Assembly: GCF_014873145.1 (NCBI RefSeq)
Contig: NZ_JADBEK010000001.1
Coordinates: 12,896,001 to 12,960,000 of the forward strand
Length of the DNA: 64,000 bases
Direction: 5' to 3'
Source: Nonomuraea angiospora
GTDB lineage: Bacteria; Actinomycetota; Actinomycetes; Streptosporangiales; Streptosporangiaceae
The notes under the pieces are model-generated. The model saw only the letters and a program-made list of their open reading frames with translations. It was not told where the DNA came from and did no database searches. Each line of letters begins with the position of its first letter. Position 1 is the stretch's first letter. Both the position numbers and the translations under genes were made by a program. Positions 8,050 to 16,125 of the stretch are shown one piece after another.

Positions 8050-9246
8050 TTACTCCTTTTGCGCGGGCACGCGAGGCGTGTCGGGGCCCTCGTCCTCGGG
8101 TGGGTTCGGCCGCGTGGTGGGAACCTTGGGGCCGACGTCGGCGTACCGGGCGATGGTCGCGGCCGCGCGGCGCACGGCGCCCACCGGCACGGCGGGCACC
8201 AGCTTGTCGAGGAAGGCGTAGCGGCGGGCCAGCGAGTTGCCGTAGGCGCCGCTGTGGTCGGCCGAGTCGCGGACCTCGTGCCACCAGTCGGCGATGTCGC
8301 CCCAGCCGGGCGCCGCGAGCGAGCCGCCGAACTGCTGCACCGCCAGCGCCGCGCACAGCTGCGCGAACGCCAGGCGGTCGGCCAGCGGCCAGCGCGACAG
8401 CGTGCCGAGCACGAACCCCGCGCCGAAGACGTCGCCCGCGCCGGTCGGGTCGAGCGCCGTCACCCGCGGAGCGGGCACGAACGCCTCCTCGCCGTTGACG
8501 GAGTCGATGGCCATGGCGCCGTTGGCCCCGTCGGTCACCACGGCCACCGGGACCTTGTCGGCGATCGCGTAGAGCGCGTCGCGCGGGGTGTCGGCGCCGG
8601 TGTAGGCCATCGCCTCGACCGCGTTGGGCATGAACGCGTGGCAGAGCGCGAGCTGATCCAGCAGGGACGCCGACCAGGAGCCCGACGGGTCCCAGCCCAC
8701 GTCGGCGAAGATGAGCGAGCCGTCGCGGCGCGCCAGCTCCGCCCAGTTGCACGGGCTGTCCGGCGAGTCGAGCGGATCGTCGGTGGACAGCGACACGATC
8801 ACCGCCTTGGACTGAGGCGGCATGCCGATCATCTCCGAGGCCGGCAGGGGCGAGGGGTGGCCGTGGGTCACCATGCTGCGGTCGCGGTCGACCGCCATGG
8901 AGACCGTCACCGGCGAGTGCCAGTGCTCGAACCGCCGCGACCTGGACAGGTCCACCGACTCCTGCTCCTCGAGCGTGCGCCAGCAGAAGTCGCCGTAGTC
9001 GTCGTCGCCGAACGCGGCGGCCAGCGAGGTGCGCAGGCCCAGCCGGCTGGTCGCGATGGCGAGGTTGGCGATGCCGCCGGGGCACGAGCCCATGCCCTCG
9101 GCCCAGATCTCGGTTCCGGCCGCGGGCATCGCGGGCAGACCGGTGAAGATGATGTCCAGAAAGACCGTGCCCGCCAGGAAGACGTCGAACTGCGGCCCCT
9201 CCGGGCTGCGCTCGGCGGCGAGAGGGTCGTACACCTGATTAGACAC
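8050..9246 (-). CDS. PfkB-family carbohydrate kinase
   Basis: This ribokinase-like enzyme (398 residues) phosphorylates a sugar or nucleoside with ATP. The N-terminal PfkB signature region is seen in GSCPGGIANLAIATSRLGL. The second signature, DPTGAGDVFGAGF, holds the catalytic Asp and the anion hole. The start is a GTG at 9246, ten bases after GGGGAGGA; a longer frame exists upstream but has no ribosome site. It is the first gene of the leftward glycan operon, so it probably phosphorylates the imported sugar, perhaps making the substrate for the divergently encoded GH4 enzyme. That link is inference. Confidence 0.88.
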   Translation of the reverse strand: MSNQVYDPLAAERSPEGPQFDVFLAGTVFLDIIFTGLPAMPAAGTEIWAEGMGSCPGGIANLAIATSRLGLRTSLAAAFGDDDYGDFCWRTLEEQESVDLSRSRRFEHWHSPVTVSMAVDRDRSMVTHGHPSPLPASEMIGMPPQSKAVIVSLSTDDPLDSPDSPCNWAELARRDGSLIFADVGWDPSGSWSASLLDQLALCHAFMPNAVEAMAYTGADTPRDALYAIADKVPVAVVTDGANGAMAIDSVNGEEAFVPAPRVTALDPTGAGDVFGAGFVLGTLSRWPLADRLAFAQLCAALAVQQFGGSLAAPGWGDIADWWHEVRDSADHSGAYGNSLARRYAFLDKLVPAVPVGAVRRAAATIARYADVGPKVPTTRPNPPEDEGPDTPRVPAQKE

Positions 9247-9278
9247 GGGAATGAGTCCTCCCCGACACGTATACAGCT

Positions 9279-9364
9279 CTGCGCAATCTTGCACGTTTGC
9301 TCACGCACTTCAAGTCTTCTTCTGGGAGTTTTTGGCTGAAGCTGCATACTCCTGCGCGATTTTG
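9279..9364. promoter_or_regulatory. Divergent control region with a direct repeat, probable DeoR operators
   Basis: Two near-copies of one 13-mer, CTGCGCAATCTTG at 9279-9291 and CTGCGCGATTTTG at 9352-9364, lie 73 bases (about seven helical turns) apart between the leftward kinase operon and the rightward DeoR gene. This spacing suits a looping repressor. The DeoR gene has a -10 like TACACT (9370-9375) only six bases before its GTG, implying a leaderless transcript. Confidence 0.5.
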
Positions 9365-9381
9365 ACTGATACACTCGCGCC

Positions 9382-10155
9382 GTGCTTCAGCGCCTCAGGC
9401 ATGCCGAGATCATGCGCCGGGTCCGACTCTCAGGCGCCACCAGTGTCAGCGATCTCGCCAGCCAGCTCGGCGTGAGCCCGTCCACCATCCGCAGGGACCT
9501 CGAGGTGCTCGACCGCGACGGCACGCTGCGGCGCGTGCGGGGTGGAGCCCTGATCCTCGACGGCGAGGTCACCGTCGACGCCGACGCCGACCGGCCGTTC
9601 GCCGAGGTGGCCGAGGTGGACGAGCAGGACAAGGAGGCGGTCGCGGTCCGCGCCGCCGAGCTGGTCCGCGACGGCGACGTGGTCCTGCTCGACATCGGCA
9701 CGACGACGATGCGGCTGGCCCGGCGGCTGCGCGGGCGCCGCGTCACCGTGGTCACCTCCAGCCTCGCCGTGCTCGACGTGCTGCGCACCGACCCGGAGGT
9801 CGAGCTGCTGCTGCTCGGCGGCGCGCTGCGGCGGCCGTACCACTCGCTGGTCGGGGTGCTGACCGAGGCGGCCCTGAGCCAGGTGGTCGCCGACCGCGTG
9901 TTCCTGGGCGCCAGCGGCGTGCGGCCCGACGGGCAGCTCGTGGACACCACGCTCGCCGAGGTGCCGCTGAAGCGCGCCATGATCGCGGCGGCGGGCCAGG
10001 TGGTGCTGCTCGTCGACCGGCACAAGTTTCCCGGCACCGGTGCGCTGCGGGTGTGCGGGCCCGACGACATCGACGTGATCGTCACCAACCAGGGCGCCGA
10101 CGAGGCGACGCTGCGCAACTGCGCCGCCGCCGGCGCCGAGGTCCTGCTCACCTGA
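9382..10155 (+). CDS. DeoR-family transcriptional regulator of sugar use
   Basis: This is a 257-residue repressor. The N-terminal helix-turn-helix reads VSDLASQLGVSPSTIRRDLEV and is followed by the family hallmark LRRVRGGA. The C-terminal DeoRC sugar-phosphate sensing domain contains DIGTTTMRLARRL and the VFLGASGVRPDG segment. The start is a GTG at 9382. It diverges from the kinase-importer-deacetylase operon and precedes the GH4 gene by ten bases, so it most likely represses both units and is released by a phosphorylated sugar made by the PfkB kinase; the effector is inferred. Confidence 0.92.
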   Translation: MLQRLRHAEIMRRVRLSGATSVSDLASQLGVSPSTIRRDLEVLDRDGTLRRVRGGALILDGEVTVDADADRPFAEVAEVDEQDKEAVAVRAAELVRDGDVVLLDIGTTTMRLARRLRGRRVTVVTSSLAVLDVLRTDPEVELLLLGGALRRPYHSLVGVLTEAALSQVVADRVFLGASGVRPDGQLVDTTLAEVPLKRAMIAAAGQVVLLVDRHKFPGTGALRVCGPDDIDVIVTNQGADEATLRNCAAAGAEVLLT

Positions 10156-10165
10156 AAGGGTATCG

Positions 10166-11536
10166 ATGAGACTGGCCGTTCTCGGAGGCGGCGGCTTCCG
10201 GGTCCCGCTCGTGTACGGCGCGCTGCTGCGCGAGACCGCCAAGCCGCGCGTGGAGCAGGTGGTCCTGTACGACGTGTCGCAGGACCGGCTGGAGGCCATC
10301 CGGCACGTGCTCGGCCAGCTCGCCGCCGGGCACGACGACCCGCCGGAGGTCCTGACCACCACCGACCTGGACACCGCGCTGCGCGACAGCGCGTTCGTCT
10401 TCTCCGCCATCCGGGTCGGCGGCCTGGCCGGGCGCACCGCCGACGAGCGGGTCGCGCTCGACCTGGGCCTGCTCGGCCAGGAGACGACCGGCCCCGGCGG
10501 CATCTCCTACGGCCTGCGCACCATCCCGGTCGCGCTCCACGTGGCCGAGCGGGTGGCCGCGCTCGCGCCCCAGGCGTGGGTCATCAACTTCACCAACCCC
10601 GCAGGCATGATCACCGAGGCCATGCGGCACGTGCTCGGCGACCGCGTGATCGGCATCTGCGACTCCCCGATCGGCCTGATCCGCCGGGCCGCCGTCGCGC
10701 TCGGGCTCGACCCTTCGCGCGTGTCGCCCGACTACGTGGGCCTCAACCACCTCGGCTGGCTGCGCGGCCTCACCTATCAAGGACGCGACGTGCTGCCCGG
10801 GCTGCTGGCCGACGACGCGGCGCTGCGGCAGGTCGAGGAGGCGCGCATCTTCGGCACCGACTGGGTGCGCACGCTGGGCGCGCTGCCCAACGAATACCTG
10901 TACTACTACTACTTCACCCGGGAGTCCGTGGCCGCGATCTCCGGGCAGACCCGCGGGGAGTCGCTGGTCCGGCAGCAGGACGACTTCTACGCCGCCGTGC
11001 GGGCGCGTCCCGAGGAGGCGCTGGCGGAGTGGGTCAGGGCGCGCAGGCTGCGCGACGAGTCGTACATGGCCGAGGCCCGCGAACCCACCTCCGCGGGCGC
11101 GCGCGACGCCGCCGACCTGGAGGCCGGCGGGTACGAGGGCATCGCCCTGGCCCTCATGGCCGCCATCGCCCGCGGCGAGCCCACGTCCATGATCCTCAAC
11201 GTGCGCAACGGGGCCGCGGTGCCCGGCCTGCCCGCGGACGCGGTCGTCGAGATCCCGTGCGCGGTGGACGGGGCCGGCGTCCGGCCGCTGGCCACCCGCC
11301 CCTTGCCTGGCCGCTTCCTCGGTCTCATGCAGCAGGTGAAGGGTGTCGAGCAGGCCGCCATCGAGGCCGCCAGGTCCGGCTCGGCCCGGTTGGCGGTCGA
11401 GGCGTTCGCGCTGCACCCGCTGGTCGACTCGGTCGCGACGGCCCGCAAGCTGCTCGACGGCTACCGGGCGCGCATCCCCGAGCTGGCCGCCGCCATCCCG
11501 GGCTCCTCCGACGCGGGCGGGCGCACGACCCTCTAG
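10166..11536 (+). CDS. Glycoside hydrolase family 4 enzyme, 6-phospho-beta-glucosidase-like
   Basis: GH4 enzymes cleave glycosides by an unusual NAD+- and metal-dependent elimination route. The 456-residue protein starts with the Rossmann loop AVLGGGGFRVP. It has the family segments INFTNPAGMITEA, ICDSP with the metal-ligand Cys165, and GLNHLGW with His195. The stretch GQETTGPGGISYGLRTIP resembles CelF/LicH 6-phospho-beta-glucosidases more than the alpha-galactosidase branch. AAAGGG lies five bases before the ATG, and the gene is downstream of DeoR in the same unit. No PTS is nearby; the divergent PfkB kinase could supply a phosphorylated substrate. The enzyme family is sure, the substrate only likely. 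Confidence 0.92.
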   Translation: MRLAVLGGGGFRVPLVYGALLRETAKPRVEQVVLYDVSQDRLEAIRHVLGQLAAGHDDPPEVLTTTDLDTALRDSAFVFSAIRVGGLAGRTADERVALDLGLLGQETTGPGGISYGLRTIPVALHVAERVAALAPQAWVINFTNPAGMITEAMRHVLGDRVIGICDSPIGLIRRAAVALGLDPSRVSPDYVGLNHLGWLRGLTYQGRDVLPGLLADDAALRQVEEARIFGTDWVRTLGALPNEYLYYYYFTRESVAAISGQTRGESLVRQQDDFYAAVRARPEEALAEWVRARRLRDESYMAEAREPTSAGARDAADLEAGGYEGIALALMAAIARGEPTSMILNVRNGAAVPGLPADAVVEIPCAVDGAGVRPLATRPLPGRFLGLMQQVKGVEQAAIEAARSGSARLAVEAFALHPLVDSVATARKLLDGYRARIPELAAAIPGSSDAGGRTTL

Positions 11537-11544
11537 CGCGCCCT

Positions 11545-11630
11545 CCTCGGGGGCGCTTCCACGCCGCGGCCTCGGCAGGGCGCCGCGTCCACGCCGCGCC
11601 CCCGCAGGAGCGCCGCTTTCACACCATGCC
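11545..11630. repeat. Degenerate short direct repeats between convergent genes
   Basis: The 82 bases between the GH4 stop and the amidase stop contain two copies of TCCACGCCGCG with related flanks (GGGCGC before, a C-rich GCA tail after), plus a weaker third copy running into the amidase end. No clean hairpin terminator is seen here. I infer a small duplication with no assigned role. Confidence 0.3.
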
Positions 11631-12947
11631 GGCCGCTTGGAAGAGCCGCAGCTCGCGTCCGGGGCGGCACACGAGCTGCAGCCCCACCGGCAGCCCGTCC
11701 ACCGTGCCCGCAGGCACGGTCAGCGCGGGCAGGCCCAGCACGTTCCACAGGCTCGTCATCGCCAGCAGCGCGGGCCGCACGGCGACGGTCCGGCCGTCCA
11801 CCTCCGTCTCGCGCTGCTGGAGCAGCGGGGCGGTGATCGGCACGGTGGGCAGCGCCAGCACGTCGTGCCGCTCGAACAGCGCCGCCGCGGCCTCGGCGAG
11901 CCGGGAGCGCGCCGCCACCGCCGCGACGTACCGCCAGCCGGGTACCTCGGCCGCCGTGCGGAGGCGTTCGAGCAGCTCGGGGTCGAACAGCTCGGGCGCC
12001 TGCGCCATCCGGGCCGCGTGCACGGCCACGGCCTCACAGCTCTGGATCACCGTGTACGTCTCGCGGAACTCCTCGCCCAGCCCCGCCCGCAGCCGCACCT
12101 CGTCCAGTCCCGAGCGGGCCAGGCGGGACTCCGCGGCCGCGCGCACCGCGTCCACCACGCGCGGATCCCCGTCGAACAGCTCCGACGGATCCAGCCAGGC
12201 CACCCGCGAGGGACCGGGGTCCTCGCGCAGCTGGGCGGAGGCCAGGCAGCGGTAGGCGAGCAGGCAGTCCTGCTCGTCACCGGCCAGGACGCCGACGTGG
12301 TCGAAACTGCGCGCCAGGGGGAAGACGCCTTCAGCCGAGATCGCCCCATAGCTCGGCTTGAACCCGGCGATCCCGCACAGAGCCGCCGGGATGCGGACGG
12401 ATCCGCCCGTGTCGGTGCCGAGCGCGAGCGGCACCAGCCCCGCCGCCACGGCCGCCGCGCTGCCCCCGCTGGAGCCGCCCGACATGCGCTCCGGGTCCCA
12501 CGGGTTGCGCGAGGGGCCGTTGGCCGAGCGGTCGCCCGTGGGACCGTACGCGAACTCGTGGGTGGTCGTCTTGCCCACGACGACGGCGCCCGCGCGGCGC
12601 AGCAGGGTCACCGACTCGGCGTCGGAGTCCGCGACGTACCCGGCGAAATGCCGCGAACCCATCGTCGCGGGCAGCCCCGCGACCATGAAGAGGTCCTTCA
12701 CCCCCACCGGCACGCCGTGCAGCGGACCCCGGTAGGTGCCCGTGTCCAGCTCGGCGTCCGCCCGCCGCGCCGCCGCCAGCGCCCCGTCGGCGTCCACGGT
12801 GACGAACGCGCCGAGCTCGGGGTCGCGCTCGGCGATGGCCTCGAGCGCCTGCTCGGCGAGCTCGACGGCGGTGGTCCGGCCTTCGCGCAGGTCCTGGGCG
12901 AGGCTCGTGATGGTACGGCCGGTGAAGGGGCCGGGGGAGAGCGGCAT
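11619..12947 (-). CDS. Amidase signature family hydrolase
   Basis: This 442-residue enzyme hydrolyses an amide to acid and ammonia. The Ser-cisSer-Lys triad is visible: Lys in VGVKDLFMVAG, cis-Ser in the MSGGSSGGSAAAVAAG block, and the nucleophile in DTGGSVRIPAALCG. The C-terminal part (LGLPALTVPAGTVDGLPVG) is typical of GatA-like single amidases. The ATG at 12947 has AAAGGATC upstream; an in-frame extension to 12998 lacks one. No GatB or GatC partner is nearby, so a catabolic amidase is more likely than a tRNA amidotransferase subunit. The substrate is unknown. Confidence 0.88.
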   Translation of the reverse strand: MPLSPGPFTGRTITSLAQDLREGRTTAVELAEQALEAIAERDPELGAFVTVDADGALAAARRADAELDTGTYRGPLHGVPVGVKDLFMVAGLPATMGSRHFAGYVADSDAESVTLLRRAGAVVVGKTTTHEFAYGPTGDRSANGPSRNPWDPERMSGGSSGGSAAAVAAGLVPLALGTDTGGSVRIPAALCGIAGFKPSYGAISAEGVFPLARSFDHVGVLAGDEQDCLLAYRCLASAQLREDPGPSRVAWLDPSELFDGDPRVVDAVRAAAESRLARSGLDEVRLRAGLGEEFRETYTVIQSCEAVAVHAARMAQAPELFDPELLERLRTAAEVPGWRYVAAVAARSRLAEAAAALFERHDVLALPTVPITAPLLQQRETEVDGRTVAVRPALLAMTSLWNVLGLPALTVPAGTVDGLPVGLQLVCRPGRELRLFQAAGMV

Positions 12948-13035
12948 GGGATCCTTTTCGACGGTCGTCGGCTGAGTGTCCCACTGAACACCATGCACAT
13001 CGGACTTTCCACGGCAGGGCTCCCACTTGCGGGGC

Positions 13036-13041
13036 TAAGAT
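13036..13041 (+). promoter_or_regulatory. -10 element of a leaderless promoter
   Basis: TAAGAT lies six bases before the ATG at 13048, so transcription would begin at or next to the start codon. No Shine-Dalgarno sequence is present upstream. Confidence 0.5.
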
Positions 13042-13047
13042 CATCGG

Positions 13048-14316
13048 ATGTCCCAGCCGCCGTCAGCCGCCCGCCGGGCATGGGGCTGGGCGCGGCTGCT
13101 CCTCGCCGTCGTGGTGAGCGCGTGCGCGCTGGCCGGCGTCGTACGGCTGACCGTGCCCGCGACCGCGGGCACGGCGGGGGAGCCGCCCGGGGTGCGGCGG
13201 CAGTTGGCGTTCCTGCGCGCGGCCCTGGACGCGGGCGCGGGTGACGAGGCGCAGGCGCTCTTCCCCGAGGGGTATTTCTTCCTGCACGCCCTGTACGGGC
13301 TGAGCTGGGTCGAGCTCGGCATGCGCGAGCCGGCGGACGGACGGTCACGGGCGCTGCGCGAGGCGCGCTGGGCGTTGAGCCGGCTGGATGCGCCCGCCGG
13401 GCGGGCCCCGTTCAGCCCCGGCCTCATCCCGCCCTACGGCGTCTTCTACCGGGGGTGGTCCAACTGGCTGCGCGGCGGGGTGCTGAGCCTGGAGCCGGCC
13501 GGACGGCGCGATCCGGCCGAGGTGCGCCGGTTCGCGGAGGACTCCGCCGCGCTCGGGGCCGCGTTCGACGCGTCGTTCGACGCCGGGGGCTCGCCGTACC
13601 TGGCGGCGTACCCGGGGCAGGCCTGGCCGGTGGACTCGACCGTGGCGGTGGCGTCGCTGCGGCTGCACGACGCGATCCTGCCGGCCCGGTTCGGCGGGAC
13701 CGTCGAACGCTGGCTGCGGGAGGTCAGGCGGCGGCTCGACCCGCGTACCGGGCTGCTCCCGCACCGCGCCGACCCCGGTGGTGGCGCGCCGGCCGAGGTG
13801 GCGCGGGGCAGCTCGCAGAGCATGATCCAGCGGTTCCTGGTGGACGTGGATCCGGCCTTCGCCGCCGAGCAGTACGCGCGCTTCCGCGAGCTGTACGTCG
13901 TCACCCCGCTCGGGCTCGGGCCCGCCGTGCGCGAGTACCCGCAGGGCGTGGACGGGCCGGCCGACGTGGACTCCGGGCCGCTGCCGCTCGGGGTGAGCCT
14001 GTCGGCGACCGTGGTCACCCTCGGTGCGGCGCAGGCGCACTCCGACGCTCCGCTGGCCTCGGCGCTGGCCGGCTACGGGGAGCTGGCGGGGCTGCCCGTG
14101 GACACCCCCTGGACCAAGCGGTACGCCTTCGGGCTGCTGCCCATCGGCGACGCGTTCCTGGCCTGGGCGAAGACGGCCCGGCCGTGGGTGGCCAGGCCGC
14201 CGTCGGCGCCGGCCGCGACCGTCTCGTGGTGGTGGCGGACGCCGCTGCTGATCCTGCTCACCGCCCTCGCCGCGGCCCCCTGGCTGCCGGTCCTACGCCG
14301 CCGCCTCCGCCCCTGA
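13048..14316 (+). CDS. Unknown membrane-anchored protein with a large extracellular domain
   Basis: I do not recognise the family. The 422-residue protein has an N-terminal membrane segment (WARLLLAVVVSACALAGVV), a long domain rich in aromatic and helical stretches, and a C-terminal membrane segment (TPLLILLTALAAAPWLPVL) followed by a basic tail. The middle part, with GYFFLHALYGLSWVELG, PPYGVFYRGWSNWL, AYPGQAWPVDSTVAVASL and RYAFGLLPIGDAFLAW, looks like a helical toroid of the kind seen in (alpha/alpha)6 enzymes; that is only an impression. It diverges from the amidase and ends before a strong hairpin. A surface-exposed enzyme or cell-envelope role is possible. Confidence 0.8.
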   Translation: MSQPPSAARRAWGWARLLLAVVVSACALAGVVRLTVPATAGTAGEPPGVRRQLAFLRAALDAGAGDEAQALFPEGYFFLHALYGLSWVELGMREPADGRSRALREARWALSRLDAPAGRAPFSPGLIPPYGVFYRGWSNWLRGGVLSLEPAGRRDPAEVRRFAEDSAALGAAFDASFDAGGSPYLAAYPGQAWPVDSTVAVASLRLHDAILPARFGGTVERWLREVRRRLDPRTGLLPHRADPGGGAPAEVARGSSQSMIQRFLVDVDPAFAAEQYARFRELYVVTPLGLGPAVREYPQGVDGPADVDSGPLPLGVSLSATVVTLGAAQAHSDAPLASALAGYGELAGLPVDTPWTKRYAFGLLPIGDAFLAWAKTARPWVARPPSAPAATVSWWWRTPLLILLTALAAAPWLPVLRRRLRP

Positions 14317-14647
14317 GTTCCCCTCGGAAGGGAGCGGGTTGCGCCTGAGGACCCGTGGCTCGTGATGGACCGCGGCCCGGACGGTGGTCCACCGTCCGGG
14401 CCGCGGGTTCCTGGTGAGGCCGGGCCTGGTGGTGGGCTCGGCGGGTGGTGCCGGGGCCGGTGAGGCGGATCGGCGTACCGCGCCCGGCCGTGGGTGTGCC
14501 GGGTGTGGTGGGCGCCCGGTGCTTCGCCGGTGGGCGAGGCGCGACGGGCGCGGGCCGGGCACGGCGAGGGGGTGGGCCGTGCGGGGGGCCGACTGAAGGG
14601 GCGGGCCGGTTTGAAGCGGCGGGCCAGGGGAGCGGCCGGCAGGCGGG
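14317..14647. other. Non-coding gap between convergent genes
   Basis: These 331 bases hold a strong hairpin at 14370-14406 and otherwise G-rich sequence without a supported gene. Open frames on both strands here are Arg/Gly/Pro-rich and lack ribosome sites. Confidence 0.6.
14370..14406. terminator. Bidirectional hairpin terminator
   Basis: A perfect 18-bp inverted repeat (14370-14387 and 14389-14406) around a single T lies between the rightward unknown gene (stop 14316) and the leftward glutamate permease gene (stop 14648). There is no T tract. Confidence 0.75.
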
Positions 14648-15457
14648 TCAGCGAGTGGTGCCGAGGCGGGTGGAGAGGCGGGTGGCGAGGCGGTCGAGGG
14701 AGAAGTTGATCAGGATGAAGATGGCCGCGATGAGGATCGCCGCCGGGATCGTGTTCTTGAAGTTGGCGGCGATCCCGTTCAACCCCCGGTTCACCAGCTC
14801 GTCGAAGCCCACGATGAGCCCCAGCGCCGAGTCCTTCAGCAGCACCACGAACTGGCTGACGATGGCGGGCATCATGGTCCGGAACGCCTGCGGCAGCAGG
14901 ACGAGGCGCATCACCTGCCCCTTGCGCATGCCGATGGCCTGAGCCGCCTCGGACTGGCCGCGCGGCAGGCTCTGCACCCCGGCCCGGATGATCTCCGCGA
15001 TCACCGAGCCGTTGTAGAGCGTGAGCCCGAAGACGACGGCGGCGAAGGCCGAGATGTTCACGCCGATCAGCATGTACGAGCCGAAGAAGGCGAAGAAGAT
15101 CAGCAGCAGCAGCGGCACGGACCTGAAGAACTCCACCACCGCGGCCGCGGGCACCCGGATCCACCGGTGGTCCGACAGCCGGGCGGTGGCGAAGAGGAGG
15201 CCGAACAGGCCCGCCAGCACCACCCCCACCACGGCCGCGCCGATGGTCCCGGCCAGCCCCGGCAGGATGAACGTGGCCCAGACGTCGCCGCGCAGCAGCG
15301 GCGTCCACTTGTCGGCCGCCCACTGGTCCTTGGCGTCGAAGCGCACGTAGACCACGTACGCCAGCCCCAGCAGCACGAGCGCGACGACCGCCGCCAGCAC
15401 CCGGTTGCGCCGGATCCCGCGCGGCCCGGGCGGCTCGTAGAGGTTCGCGTAGCTCAT
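14648..15457 (-). CDS. gluD: Glutamate-type ABC transporter permease
   Basis: This is the second membrane subunit (269 residues) of a polar amino acid importer. The ATG at 15457 overlaps the gluC stop by four bases. A hydrophilic N-terminus is followed by membrane segments such as VLAAVVALVLLGLAYVVYV and VEFFRSVPLLLLIFFAFFG. The EAA loop is SEAAQAIGMRKGQVMRLVLLP. The length and the ATPase-binding protein-permease-permease order match Corynebacterium gluABCD, which imports glutamate. It is the last gene of the operon. Specificity for glutamate rather than another acidic or polar amino acid is inferred from gene order and type. Confidence 0.85.
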   Translation of the reverse strand: MSYANLYEPPGPRGIRRNRVLAAVVALVLLGLAYVVYVRFDAKDQWAADKWTPLLRGDVWATFILPGLAGTIGAAVVGVVLAGLFGLLFATARLSDHRWIRVPAAAVVEFFRSVPLLLLIFFAFFGSYMLIGVNISAFAAVVFGLTLYNGSVIAEIIRAGVQSLPRGQSEAAQAIGMRKGQVMRLVLLPQAFRTMMPAIVSQFVVLLKDSALGLIVGFDELVNRGLNGIAANFKNTIPAAILIAAIFILINFSLDRLATRLSTRLGTTR

Positions 15458-16122
15458 CGGGCCACCGCCATCCGCCGCGACAGCCAGCCGAACAGCAGCC
15501 CCATCGGCAGGCACAGCAGCACGAACCCGGCGGCGAAGCCGAGGAAGATCTCAAGGACCTGGTCCCCGTACGTCTCGATCATCTCCCGCATCCGAACGGA
15601 CGCCTCACCCACGCCGACCACGAGGGCGATCGTGGTGTTCTTGGTCAGCGCGATCATGATGCTGCCCAGCGGCGCCACCACGGCGCGGAACGCCTGCGGC
15701 AGCGTGATCAGCCCCAGCGTCTTCGTGAAGCCCAGCCCGAGCGACCGGGCCGCCTCCGCCTGCCCGACCGGCACCGTGTTGAGCCCCGACCGCAGGGCCT
15801 CGCAGACGAACGCCGAGGTGTAGGCGGTCAGCCCGATGACGGCGAGCCAGAAGTTGTTGGTCGCGATGTCGTCCGACAGCTCCACGCCGAGCTGCGCGCC
15901 GACCCCGAGGCCGGTGAACATCAGCACCAGCGTGAGCGGCGTGTTGCGCATCATGGTCACGTAAGTGTTGGCCGCGCCGCGCAGGGAGGCCAGCGGGGCC
16001 ACCCGCATGGCGGTCAGCAGCGTCCCCAGCACGAGAGAGCCGAGCGCGCTGACCGCCGTCAGCCGTATCGTCATCCAGAACGCGGCGAAGATCGTGTCGC
16101 GTTCGAACAGCAGCGCTTCCAT
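15454..16122 (-). CDS. gluC: Glutamate-type ABC transporter permease
   Basis: This is the first membrane subunit (222 residues) of the amino acid importer. Membrane segments include the N-terminal AAFWMTIRLTAVSALGSLVLG, a middle stretch near LVLMFTGLGVG, and the C-terminal EIFLGFAAGFVLLCLPMGLL. The EAA loop is AEAARSLGLGFTKTLGLITLP. It starts three bases after the binding-protein stop with no clear ribosome site, so it relies on translational coupling. It overlaps gluD by four bases. Confidence 0.86.
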   Translation of the reverse strand: MEALLFERDTIFAAFWMTIRLTAVSALGSLVLGTLLTAMRVAPLASLRGAANTYVTMMRNTPLTLVLMFTGLGVGAQLGVELSDDIATNNFWLAVIGLTAYTSAFVCEALRSGLNTVPVGQAEAARSLGLGFTKTLGLITLPQAFRAVVAPLGSIMIALTKNTTIALVVGVGEASVRMREMIETYGDQVLEIFLGFAAGFVLLCLPMGLLFGWLSRRMAVAR

Positions 16123-16125
16123 GGA

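Noticed and set aside
12948..13047. TGGTGTTCAGTGGGACA (minus strand) before the amidase as a FadR-type operator
   Set aside because: The two halves do not match each other well and it is unlike the confirmed pair of sites.
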